From contig NC_092629.1 of assembly GCF_039555335.1 (NCBI RefSeq), positions 7,487,432 to 7,551,431 of the forward strand: 64,000 bases of DNA. Reading direction: 5' to 3'. Numbering within the stretch: the stretch's first letter is position 1; every line of letters begins with the position of its first letter. The translations under genes were made by a program, and so were the position numbers. Positions 1 through 12,200 of this stretch are shown one piece after another. Origin of the DNA: Amphiura filiformis. Its lineage: Eukaryota; Echinodermata; Ophiuroidea; Amphilepidida; Amphiuridae. The notes beneath the pieces are model-generated. The model made no database searches. It saw nothing but the letters and a program-made list of their open reading frames with translations, and had not been told where the DNA came from.

Positions 1-257
1 CCTGAGTATCCCCATTTTGAAGGACTTATTTTTTTTGCTCCAATTTTTGCTCCAATTTGGGGACTTCGGGCAGAAATATGCCTGTACAGTGCTATGGGGA
101 AAATTTTCAAGTTGATAATTATGCATTTTTTATGTCAGATTCAGTTTCTACACAAAATTTCACCCTAGAAAATGTTCCTTTAAGTAAGATATCTTTCACT
201 TTAAGTTTCCACCATTCTGTCCGCCAAACGCAAGTCAAAGCTTGAACGCTGTCATAC

Positions 258-2833
258 CTGCGATTCTCTTTCAAATAAGAAAGGACGAGACTCTACCCGA
301 GATCTGATTTCTTGTAGTTCCTGCTCATACTCCTCCTGGCGCGATCTTTCGGCTTGTCTGCAAAATATAAAAGAGTCGACAATGGGTAACTTAAAGCCAT
401 ATTATAACATTTCCATACTAGTATTTCTTTTCTATAAAATGTTACCTTTTACTATCAGGTGTCCCCTTTTAAATTTAAACCAAACAAATTTAGTTTTAAA
501 GATGCAAATTTCTGACACTAAATTATGCCCTGGACTGGTTAGAACTAACTTAGGACTAAGGATTAGGTCTATGTTTCATTTGGCAAAACAAGATAATATT
601 TTTTTAATTCCAAAAAATTAGTGCTGTATTTTTCTGGAATAGGGAGTAAGTAGGCCTACTGTTTCATCTGAAGTTGAGAGTAACGCCATGTTGGATTTCT
701 TAGTGAACACAAGCCTGATCTTGCGGGGCGTTTTACACGCAGGGTCGCACATAGAACTGGGGACGCATGCGTAAATGCATTGATGGCACTCTCAACTTAA
801 GACAAGATTATTTAAATTTGTAGCAGCATGTACCTGTACTGTCGCAACTTTTCCTGACTTGTCGTAGATAGAGTTTCTGACTTATCGTTGGCGAGTGCTT
901 TATTAGCAATCATGACCTGCATCTTCCTCACTTTGAGTCTCTGCTGCCTCTCTCGTTCAATAGCTTCTCTTTCCATCTCTGCCTTCTTCTTCATTGAAAG
1001 CTCTGTTGTACTCTTCCTCAACTCGGCAGTCGCTGTTGTCTTCAGGGGGAGGACATCTGCCGAAGCACTTAAAGATCGCCTTAATGACGACCCAGATTTT
1101 GATAGAGAAAGACCACTTCTTGCTCGTTCTTTCCTGAGCTCTTCCTCTAACCTCATCTCTTCGATAATCTTGTCTTTTTTTGATGGAATACGAGCTGTAC
1201 GTAAGTTAAAGGGCTGGACCACAGTAGGTTCTTTAGTTTGTTTCTTTCTGTACACTTCCGCTTGAATTTTGCGATATTGTTCATCATAATCGGAACTTCG
1301 CTTTGACTTGAGGGGTGAAATTTATGTTCATTAGTTAAAAAGCTTTCTTTTCTCTGCTCTTCTGAAGTTTGTGACGCTGTTTTCCATCAGTGTATTCTTT
1401 GCCTTTGACTTGCATGTTAGGTGGGAGAGATGAACTTCGTAACATGTCCTCTGCCCTCATTCGGATTCGTATTTTTCTATACTCTTCCTCTTCTAGAATT
1501 TTTTCAGCAACATTTGGATCATGAACAGACTTTGGGACAGGCCTTGCTTTAAATTGTTTTTTAGCCTTTGCCTTGGACTGTGTAGTTGCAAGGGGTAGCG
1601 AGCGACTTCGGTGTCGTTTCTTTTCTTCCTCCCTTTGCATAAACTTGAACGGCTTTTGAATGGACTTTGAGAGCTCTTTGCTCACTTCTTGGTTTTGTCG
1701 AGATTTTTCTGCATGCTTGTCCATCAACTCATCATACAAAGGCAGGTAAGTTGTAGCAGGTGCTGGATTTGCTTTGAACTGTTTTTGACACTCTGCTTCC
1801 TCAGCTTTCTGTTTTTCTTCATGTTCTTTTTCCAATTCAAGAACTGCTCTACTTTTACTTTTCTCTTTACCAATATCTCTGACAGACATTGTGAAAGGTT
1901 TTGGCACTGTGATTTTTGGTGACCACTCCTGTGATTTTTTGCTTGAAATACTTCTATTGCTTACGATAGACGCTCTTGATTCACTGCCTGAGCGACTCGT
2001 GGGGCATAATCATCAACAGAAAAGTTGTCCCACATATTTTCAACAACTGCGACAGGAGAATCTTGAAACGCTTTTGCTGTGTTTGTACTTGATCTTGTTG
2101 TGTTTTGCTCTGATGCAATGCTACTCTCATGCTCACTGTCACTTGTACCACTCGTCCATGTAATATCCTTCCAATCATCAGTAGTTCTACTTGCACGGAG
2201 ACTGCGCGTTGCAGACCCCGGTCTTTTCTTGCGATCAGACCATGCTGAACGTGGGCGTCCACTCGGTGGTTTTGCAGACATATCACGGACATTGTCCTTC
2301 TTCAAAGCTGACCAGCTAGGCATACTTTGGTTAAACCGGTTAATTTGATCATCAACATCTTGGTTCTTAAGCCCTCCGTGATTGTAAATTGGCCCATTTT
2401 GATAACTTTCATTCAACAAATGCGGATTGCGTGGCGAGTTTTGCCTGCTGCTGTTGTATGCAGATTCCAATGAGTTTAGAGTCTTTCTGTGTTCATTTTT
2501 AAGTTCAACTAGCTTTTCATAAAACTGGTCATCAGAAAGATGATCAAGATCACGAGTTAGAGTTTGAAATAAGTTATCAGTGTCGTCACGCATGATTGAA
2601 TTTACCGGGGCACTGTCATTCACTGCAACGAGTGGATAATCTGCATCGGCGAAGTCCCCGTTTTGATACTCGTCATCTGGTCTTTCTGGCCATGTTCTGC
2701 TTAGGTTCTCATCTCCACTTGACGCATATGCATCTTCTCTTTCTGGAAACGTACACGCAAGTTTTGTTTTGGGGTTTATAGGTAATTTTATACAAGAATT
2801 TGTCACCATTGCCAAAGCGTGCCCAGTTGCCAT
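258..2833 (-). CDS. FAM161A: FAM161 family centrosome/ciliary protein (FAM161A-like), 5' and central part; frame-broken, runs off or ends near the left edge
   Basis: FAM161A is a microtubule-binding protein of the ciliary base and centrosome. The start at 2833 gives an N-terminus MATGHALAM with INPKT and ERED shortly after, as in vertebrate FAM161A. Further family blocks follow in order: MWDNFSVDDY, EWSPKITVPKPF, KANPAPATTYLPLYDEL, QKPFKFMQREEEKKR, KARPVPKS, EHKFHP, PTVVQPFNLRT, and in the next exon VESRPFLFERESQ. The large first exon runs from 2833 to 834 (donor GT at 833-832); the next exon is 357-258 with acceptor CAG at 360-358 and donor after 258. Three reading-frame breaks, each consistent with one missing base, lie at about 1961-2009, in the five-A run at 1337-1341, and near 1290-1293 in the EVP-DYD block. 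They could be assembly errors or real decay; the flanking CCT4 and amylase genes show none. Later exons are expected to the left of this window. The family is certain; whether the allele is functional is not. Confidence 0.88.
671..798. repeat. Small inverted-repeat element in FAM161 intron
   Basis: The left end reads AAGTTGAGAGT (671-681) and the right end ACTCTCAACTT (788-798), so the ends are inverted copies. A diverged relative with similar ends lies in CCT4 intron 3 at about 27886-28065. This is probably a short non-autonomous DNA transposon. Confidence 0.5.
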
Positions 2834-3217
2834 GTTTACAAATTCAGCCAGGAAAAAAATGTGAAGCGTTACCTTTTCAATAAAAGTTTATATTGTGAAT
2901 GACATTTTTGGATAAAAATAATTAAAATAGATATTATTATCATTGTAAATATTTTTTTGGATTAAGTATTATTTAGGTTGTACGATTTTATGGTTTGTTA
3001 TGATTGTAAAATCATTATATTTCTCTAAATTTGAAACTAGTTTTGAACAAGGATCTATTTTCCAGAAACATCAGTGACCTTTGACCCCACTTTAGGATCC
3101 CAACGTGAAATTGCACTTTTGACTGCGTATTTTCATCCACATTTTACGGGCAAATTGAAGTCATCCAGTACACTCGTGTAGTTTATTATAAAGGGAAAAT
3201 ACTAAAATATTAAAATC
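2834..3217. promoter_or_regulatory. Bidirectional promoter region between FAM161 and CCT4
   Basis: Only 384 bp separate the divergent start codons, so the two 5' UTRs and promoters must share this stretch. It contains TGACCTTTGACCC at 3074-3086, which matches the DR1 nuclear-receptor element (two inverted AGGTCA-like halves spaced by one base). No convincing TATA box sits at a suitable distance for either gene. That this is a shared promoter is inferred from spacing; no transcription data are visible. Confidence 0.65.
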
Positions 3218-6200
3218 ATGCCACCTGCTAAAGGAAAAGCTCCACCGAAAAGTGCTTGGGGAGGTGGAAAAAGGAAGGCTGGATCGCAGGGTGCGTACGT
3301 TGACAAGGAGAAACCAGCCTCTATACGGGAGAGCAACATTACAGCAGCGAAAGGTATCGATTGATGTGAAACATAAATGATAGAACCATAAATTTGTAGT
3401 ATGGGTTTTTAATAGATGTGTTTTATTCTTATGTATGTGTACCGGCCTAGGGTATTATAGGCATGATAGGAGGGCTGTCATTTTCTTCGGAAACGAACAT
3501 GATAATTTAACATGTTTAATGTCAATAATGATCATGATTGATGGTCATGCATGCATGAATGATATACATGTAATGATGTATACATGAATATGCAAAACAT
3601 GCCGAATTGGATTTGGAAAGGATATGAACCCGGTCCCAGGTCAAGTTTGCATACATAATATGTACATATGTACATGTAATCATGTAATGTTCGGCATAAT
3701 CAAATGCAGTTTGATGAGTGCGACTACCGTGATGTTGCAAATTTGGAGCTAACAACGCGTACGGTGCACACACTGTAGGTAACCCAGGCAAACCTTAGTT
3801 AACACATTTGCTAGTCAGTCAAATTCGCCGACAATGTCAATGCATTTTTACATAGAAATTTAAAACAAGTGCCCGAAGAAAGAAACCTACATAAATATGT
3901 TTTCTATACTTCACTTGACCCAAATATGGTCGCATGTCATAAGTTGGGTATGCAAAAAGGGTGGAGGGATTACACTTTTCTGAAAAGTGTGATACAAATT
4001 TGATTGGCTTTCCGTAACGCCATATCTTACAGCAGTGGTTGATACCTCATATTAAGCCTATATTATATACTCTTTCAGTCAACTGAAGCATATAAGGCCA
4101 AGTAACAAAAATAACATGTATATCGTCCGGACTTGTTCAAAAATCGGTGAGGGAGGTCCTTATTATTTGTTATTGTGTTATTTTTTTACCATTCATTTCT
4201 GTGTAAAATTGCAGTTGCAAAGTGTTTGTCAACACATCATCAAATTGGGGAGGCCCCCCGATATTTTTGTTATTTCCCCAAAGCCCTACCCCTAGCTTGA
4301 AGAAAGTGTTTGCAATGTGTTTATAAATGATAACCAAGAACTTCTGAACGAGTGAACGTGTCTTTTCATCACAACAATTTTAAAAATAAAGTAAGGGAGC
4401 AAATAGGAAAAATAACAAAAATATTTGAAAGTCTCCAAAAATCGGTGAGGGCAGGGACGATATACATGTTATTTTTGTTACTTGGCCTAATTATACATTA
4501 TTCAGTGAAAAAATCACATCAGTTGAAATGAAAAATGCCAGGGGTGGAGGAGCAGGCGGATGTGGAGCAGGCGGATGCGGGAGTGTGCAATAGGGCCTAT
4601 GTGAAAATTCACATGTCAGCATGTCAAAACTACTGGTTACTTTTTCAATTCTAGTGAGGGTATGATGTATTGACAGCTTTGAATGTTGAATTTGTACAAC
4701 TAAAACAATTACTGACTACTTAAGGTGGTACTACACCCCCTGATAAATTTTGTGACTAATTTTGCATTTTTCTCAAAAAGTACACACTGGGAGCAAAAGT
4801 TATGTATATTATTGGGGCAAGGAATCCAATATACTTCACCGAAATTTCAGTGATTCGAGACAAGGGGTTCTTGATGAAAGTCAATCTTTGACAAGATGTA
4901 ACTTTGCTACGGAAAGTGCTATGAAAAAATGGTTTTCAGTTTTGGCTTTGTTTACTCAAGGGCTTTAATTTGATATATAAAATGATGCAGTTTGATGGCA
5001 AATTTAAATTCACCTATATACATTTCCTTTGGAGGCCTGCGGATCGAGGATTACGTAATGGTCAATTCAGCGGTACGCATGAATTGTGTACAGCGTGGTG
5101 TGATCAAGGCATTGATTGTTGCCAGCACCGAGGACTACGGACGTCTAATTTCCAGCGCTGTACTTTGTGTACACCTTTTGGTCAAATTGTATAAGGATGG
5201 CGTATTTAGTTCAGATAAAACAGATATGAGCTTAGTAAAAATATTACTATCAAGCTTGTTGTAGGCCAAGTTGGAATCGGGGTTTGAAAAGTACCTATGG
5301 TATGTATGGCGGTTGCTTGTGAGACCTGGTAAGATGTTTTTGATTGACGAGAAGTAACAGATGTAAGGAGGTAGGTGATTTATTCCTCAAAATACATAGG
5401 CCTTGGAGGCCTATGGGGCTATGGATAGGCCTTACTGAAATGACTCATGGCCAGTCATTGGATGTGAATTGCATAGGAGTTGGTATCAACATTTAGGATG
5501 GTATCAAACATAAATGGTGGTTACACACCATGTCTATTATCAGTATAGTAATTGTCGCCATCCCTGGGTCGCCAATTTCTGGCATGAACGGTTTTATGTG
5601 GTCTCCGTCACAGCCGGATTTTCTGTCGTTATCTTTACGATGGGCTGCACTTAGTCTGGGTACAAGACTGGTTAGTGAACGCATTGTGATTGTATATTGA
5701 TTGATCAGATAAATAAATAGGCATCATTATCATATCGTGTGATCGATCGCGGTACTTAATATGGTTTTGCTTTCATTTGATTTTGGGGGTTCTAACCCGG
5801 GGTTCTAATTGTACGCGACTCGCTTGACGAGGTCTCCAAATCGTATAAAAATCTATTCAGTAATATGGATAAAGTATAAAACCATAGATAATACCTGTGT
5901 ACGTTTTTAATAAATTCTTGTTATACGGTATCTTCTAATAATTGTTATATCATATTATGACATAAATGCGGTTGTGCTGTCAGGCAGAGAGGTTGTTCAC
6001 GTTACCCCTTTTATCATGATCATACATAGGTTTCAATCTCGACTGCGATAGAGTAGGTAGTCATAATAGAGATTGTAGATTGGTTTAATGGTATTGACAT
6101 CTCGATTTCTTGCAAGCTTTTGTCATACTTTTAATACGTTACATGATTAATTTTGCCGTTTTTTTTTCTCGCGCAAGTATTGATTTTCGCATGTATTAAT

Positions 6201-9200
6201 TTATTCAAAAATTTCTAAATTAAATTTGATCCAGAATAACACCTGGCTTGATTGATTAGTTTGAAGCTCGATGGATTGCGAGATTGAGATCAAGAAGGGC
6301 CGTTATTCAGAACGCTGCACATGTCAGGGAACGCTGCTTTATCATGTCAGCTTGCATGGCTGTGTTCAGTTTGGCCTTTCGTTGGCCTTGGGCCTCAAAG
6401 CGGGCACTTTAATATAAGAGCGTTAATTTGAAGCTTTTGTGTAGAAGTAGAATGCAAATTCATTCTGATTATGCTTATGGTAATGTCGCATAAGAATGTA
6501 GGTACTTATTAAGCCTATATGCTTCAGGATGTTTTTCAACATTTTCGTCATTTTCGGTTTTTGCTTAGGATAGAGCGATTACCAGTGTTGTTAGGCTATT
6601 TAGGAGGAATTCCATATTGGCCTTTATGAGATCATTCCTCTCACGTGGATTCATTGAGGCATATAGGAGCTTTTCCATGGGCGTGAGCATTGTCGCCTTA
6701 CCACGAACGTGGTCTTAAAAATTTCGAGTAAATAAGAAATTAATGAGCTTGGCATGAATATGTTTGTTATGTGGGCAATATGAATATATGGATTTGTATT
6801 ACCATGGGAGTATTCCTACAGGAAAATGTAGATTCGCATAATTTCTGAGGTTTGCAGAGGCTAGAGCTTTCTGATCTTGGGAGCATTCCCGTGGATGAAT
6901 AAAGTACTTACTGTGGGTAAAGGCAGCTTCCCAGGGACGTATTGGAGATTTCTCACGGAATGTTTGTGAGGATGTGCATGCTTGGTAGTAGACGCATGAT
7001 TATATATGGGAGATTTCCCATGAACGTACATGAGTGTGTATGGGAGCATTCCCATGAGTGTGTATGGGAGCATTCCATGGACGTGTATATATGGGAGCAT
7101 TCACATGATTGTGTATGGGAGCATTCCATTGAATGAGTTTGGGAGCAATTTATGTTTATCATGAATGTGCGGTGTCTCGGTTTGGCATCTGATAAGCTCT
7201 ATCTGGAACATCACGCAGAGTGTATGTGAGCATTTCTATAAAATGTATATGGGAGCTTTTGAATATTAAGTGTATGGGAGAATTCACATGAATGTGTCTG
7301 GGAACATTCCATGAATGTCTATAGGAGCATTCCCATGAATTTGGTATACATAGGAGCATTCTCATGGGAGAGTCTATGGGAGAGCATTCCAATGAACGAG
7401 TACATTGTATGGGAGCATTCCCATGAACGTGCATGGGAGCATTTACATAATGCGTCGGGAGTTTTTCCATGAATGTGTATTGGAGCATTGGGATGAATGT
7501 GTATGGGATCGAGTATCTCGTGGATGGGAGCATCCCATGGGTGCATATATGGGAGCATCACATGGGTTTGTATGGGAGTTTTTCCCACGGACGTGGATGG
7601 GAGTATTCTCATGGATCCTGGCTGTAGATGTGTATGGGAGCAAGGTCCCAAAGGTTGCGTGATAACATAACATTATTTTATAGGAGCATTCCCATATGGA
7701 TGTGTCTAGGCCTATTTAGGAGCAGTATCATCGATGTGTATGGAATTTCCTATTGAGGTGTATGGAGCAAAGGAGGATGTATAGGCATATCTGGGTGCAT
7801 ACACACAGAGGATGTGTTTAATGGAATTTGATCATTCCCATTAAAGTTCCGGTTGGTTTGGTTTTTCTGTGCATAATGGATGAGGCCATTCGAATGAGCA
7901 GAATGGATGATAGAGTATAGAAGGAAGCATTCCTTCAGATTTATCTGAGAGCTTTCCATTGATAAAGGACAGTCTCATGGATATGAAAGATGTCTGTTGG
8001 AGCTTTTCCATGGACGTGGCAATGCAAGAGTATTTACATGACATGGATCGTGGACTTGGAAGAATGTGTCAATAGTAAATGTAGGTTCTAATAGACCATA
8101 GACTAAATCAATTGATTTGTGCCTCAGCCGGTTAATCTAGGGCTAATATCTCGATATTTGGGTGACTGTTAATGAACTTTACTCCGTAGCGGGTAGTCTT
8201 GGGTACACCTCATCATGATCATAATAGACGAGCCCCGAGATGAGCAAGCTAAGCATTTATAGCAATGTGTTCTATACCATCATTGTGTCGTCATGAAAGA
8301 TTTTGGAAGTGCATCACTTGTAGGGGTAAACGGATGAAATGGATTATACTGTATTACCAGCGGCATGGATTTGGGATATGGATACGCATTTCCACAGCAT
8401 TACCTTCATGATTAGGATATATACATGCATGTTGTATTGTTAGCAGTGAATATGTGTGTCTTCATGACATGCTGGGTATCTGCTTATTATTATCAAAGAT
8501 CATGAAGATCATGGAAGGTAGAAATTCGTAAGTTTCGTGCATGGGTTAAGTGAGGTATTGGAGATGGATATTCGAGTCTGTTCATGTTTTTTGACGTTTA
8601 TGATATGTACAGCTTCACCAAGTTGTTTTTTTTGAGATTTCTATATAGGCGTTCTCCATGTTCACGAGGTATTCCTAGCTGAGTAGATGTTAACGTATTC
8701 CTTAAAGAATACATTATAGGTACGGTGTTTTGGTTTGTTTTTCAAGGTTCGGTAATTGGATTATTCCTGAAGACAGATGTGAGCATTTCGGAGAGTATTC
8801 TCATTATATTATTCATGGATGTCCATTTTTGTTTGCTTATGCATAGTTATAGTACATGTAGTATGCACGACTGAACTAGATTTACGTTTACTATATAGGT
8901 CTACAGGTATTTTCCTATATATATCTTAAGGATATCGTATGTGACAAGGGCAGTGTTTTGTGAAAGTAAAATGTCAGAAGAATTTATTTTATTCATAGAA
9001 GCACTTGGATCTGAATATCCACATATTTAGTTGCGGTTCTGCTCTTCATATTAGGTATATATGTGTTCATGTTTCACCAGTAACTAGTATTTCAGTAAGT
9101 AAATTTGTGAGATGCGCCAAAATTCATCAGACGTTGCATATGCCTTTGTGACTACACTCAAGGCAGTAATAAAGCTGCAATAGCTCCTTGTACTGAGTTA

Positions 9201-12200
9201 TAGACCTTCTGCTGTTACACAAGTATCTGTGGCGTTCGGAGTTCATGAACCTGTTGAAATTGTCAGTTTGGCAGAAGCGTTTGAGTTTCTTCGTTAGTGG
9301 TTCTTTTTAAATGAGACCATAGGGTCTTTGATTAGACGAGATATTTACATATTTTTACAGAGAGTCAAAGTGACTTTATTGGTCCAAGCTCTGTACATTA
9401 GTGCAATGTTGTATGTTATAAATATGTTGGATGCTTACAACACAGATCTGTGCTTACACTAAACATGCTAAACGCTGGTGATTTTCATGTATATAGTTAA
9501 TATATATATAGGCATCTTTTATTTTAGCCAAAAGAGCATTGGTTTTTACAGTCTCAGTACTGAGGTTGCAATTTATTTGGCGATTCAGGGCCGAGGGGGC
9601 CCGAGGTCCTGGGATCAGGACTAGGGGAAATGTGATTTGTTTTTGTTTTGACAATGTTTGAGGGCTGGTGCGAGCGGGGAATAAGAACTAGTAGCATAAT
9701 GTCTATATATAGGCCTATAGGAGTATCACATTCATCGAGGGCTTTGTAGCTCGAATAAATTATTCCAGATTAGTTTGAGTTTGAGCTCAGCATAGCTATT
9801 ATTCAGTGTGGACCGCTTGCCCGCCCGTTCTTTATATCTTGATAAGGGGTAGTTCGCGGCTGACGAACAATATTCCCCTGGTAAGATAAACTGTATCATT
9901 GTGTGTTTGTTTTGCAGGTTGATAGATCTTAGAGAAGTAGGCGCAATTGGAAATGATTTATTTCCGATTGAGCTTGCGAATTAGGAAATAATATACATTT
10001 CCTTTGGAGGCCTGCGGATCGAGGATTACGTAATGGTCAATTCAGCGATGCGCATGAATTGTGTACAGCGTGGTGTGATCAAGGCATTGATTGTTGCCAG
10101 CACCGAGGACTACGGACGCCTAATTTTCCGTAGGCTTATTAAAACTTGTGTTCAGTTATCTCTTTTTTTTTTTGTGCAACATGTCCAATGGCGTATGGCC
10201 TAGGCCCTATGGGACATGCTTGATGATAATTGTGATAGCTTGGGTTGTGTCTGATCCGTGTCACAGTCCGTCCAGTAATTTGGGTAGATGGGAGATGTTT
10301 GATGCTCAGAATTCAGATAATTGAATCCTCTGATTGTTAGGACTTTGGTTCCTTAGGGCTAAAGAATTGTTATTCTTATTCGCATGGCATAGATTGATTT
10401 GTTTAACAATGTTTAAGTTTATGTTATAATAAACACATGTGACGTAAATGTTTTCTGCTTTCTGCATAGAAATATTATCTATGTTGACAGGCGTTATATG
10501 GTTTAAGGCTATGCCTATATTAGCCCTAACTGAACACAAGGGGAAAAACCCTGGTAAATAACCAAGTCTCACAAAATCTCACTAAATGTCCATCTGCAAA
10601 GCCTGTTAATAACTAAATCTCACTAAATCTCATTAAAAAGTGGAATGAGATTTTGTGAGATGTGGAGTGTATGTTGAAATAACATGTAATTTATTAATGC
10701 ATGTTATTAACCGAATCTCACTAAATCTTATTTGTACTGATTTTAAACATGTTAACTGAATCTCACTAAATCTCACTCAAACTTTAATTCATACAAAACT
10801 AATTCTCACAAAATCTCACTACAAAAAAATGCACAAAAGTAAAGTCATAACTGAATCTCACTAAATCTCATTTTTTTAAAAATCTCTCAAAAACTAAATC
10901 TCACAAAATCTCACTTTGTAAAAAATAGGTGGTATTTGGTTTTTTATATATGTTGTAACAAATTAGCTGTGGTAATTTAAAATTTTAAAGCCTATATCGA
11001 TCTTTTCAATCTTATTTTCAAGTGTGGTGTTTTGTGGTATTTCAATCATGTACCATAATATCTTGCTGATAAGCTGCAGCAAAAGGGGCAGAGTCTGACA
11101 TAATCATTAACCAATCCTAGTGGTCACTGACAACTACAAATCAACTATAGACTTCACATTTTAGTTTTAGTTTCATTATCTATTATACTATTGACCAAAA
11201 CAAAAGTCATGCTCTTTGTTTTATTTATCTGTAACTCATTTTGTTAATTATTTTGGGCTCAGCATGAGAGTGTTGTGACAGGAGTACTTTAACCACAAAT
11301 TTTATTTGTTTGTTATGAATAAAGGCCATTATTTTATTTTTTAGCTATTTATTTGTTTTGAATATAGCTAATAGCCCTGTATTTTATTGTCATGAACATA
11401 GGCGTACATTTTGTTTGGGATCATTGAATATGTAGGACTGTAACATTGATTTAGTTTGGGGTTGAGTGTATGTAGGACCATAGCATTTTTGTTGTTGAAG
11501 TGATGGCTCAGATATTTACAATGCAAGCAGACTAGCGCTGTATAGCTTGCAAGGTGGGAAATTTCCTATCATCATTGCCATCCCCACCCACCCCCCCATT
11601 CAGAAACAATATTGCCGCAAGTCAAAGTAATTTGAATAGGAACATCACTATGAATTTATAGCCTAGGTTGGCTGAAAAGCCAGGCTTCACTTTTGCACAA
11701 ACATTTATAATTTAGACATTCAAGATACATGTACATCGAGGCTGAAAAGCCACAGATGCAAGTATCTCATGCCATTAGGCTGAAAAACCGTAGGCATAAA
11801 GCTCCCTAAAATTGCATAAATTTATATTAGAAAAACCAAGGCTGAAAAGCCATGCAAAAATTTCATACCAAAGAAATTTGATTTAAGCTGAAAAGCCAGG
11901 CAACATGTTTCTGAATTTTAAAAATGGCTCAGAGTTACTTGGTGACCATATCTGGGTTTGGCATCGATCATAGACATTGGCCAAACCACTCTGTCATTCC
12001 GGTATATCTCATCCTTGCCATTTTTTTGATGATGCAAAGAAATGCTTGTTCAGCTCAAAAGCTGGAAAATATAATCTAAAAAATAAAACAGAATAGGCTG
12101 AAAAGCAACCACCCCATACTTCCATGGCCTAAAAATTAAGAATCGGCTGTGTAAAACCTACAAGCTATTTCTTTGCAATATTTTTACATATAAAATATTT

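Noticed and set aside
888..1265. 125-codon plus-strand hydrophobic frame
   Set aside because: Antisense of charged FAM161 coding sequence, which yields Leu/Ser-rich shadow peptides.
1929..1964. GTAAGC...CAG as a 36-nt micro-intron in FAM161
   Set aside because: Too short for a normal intron, and removing 36 nt would not repair the frame, so an indel is the better explanation.
4992..5264. Possible exon [15 protein letters not shown] in repeat A
   Set aside because: Lies in a repeated segment, interrupted differently in the second copy, and no protein family recognised.
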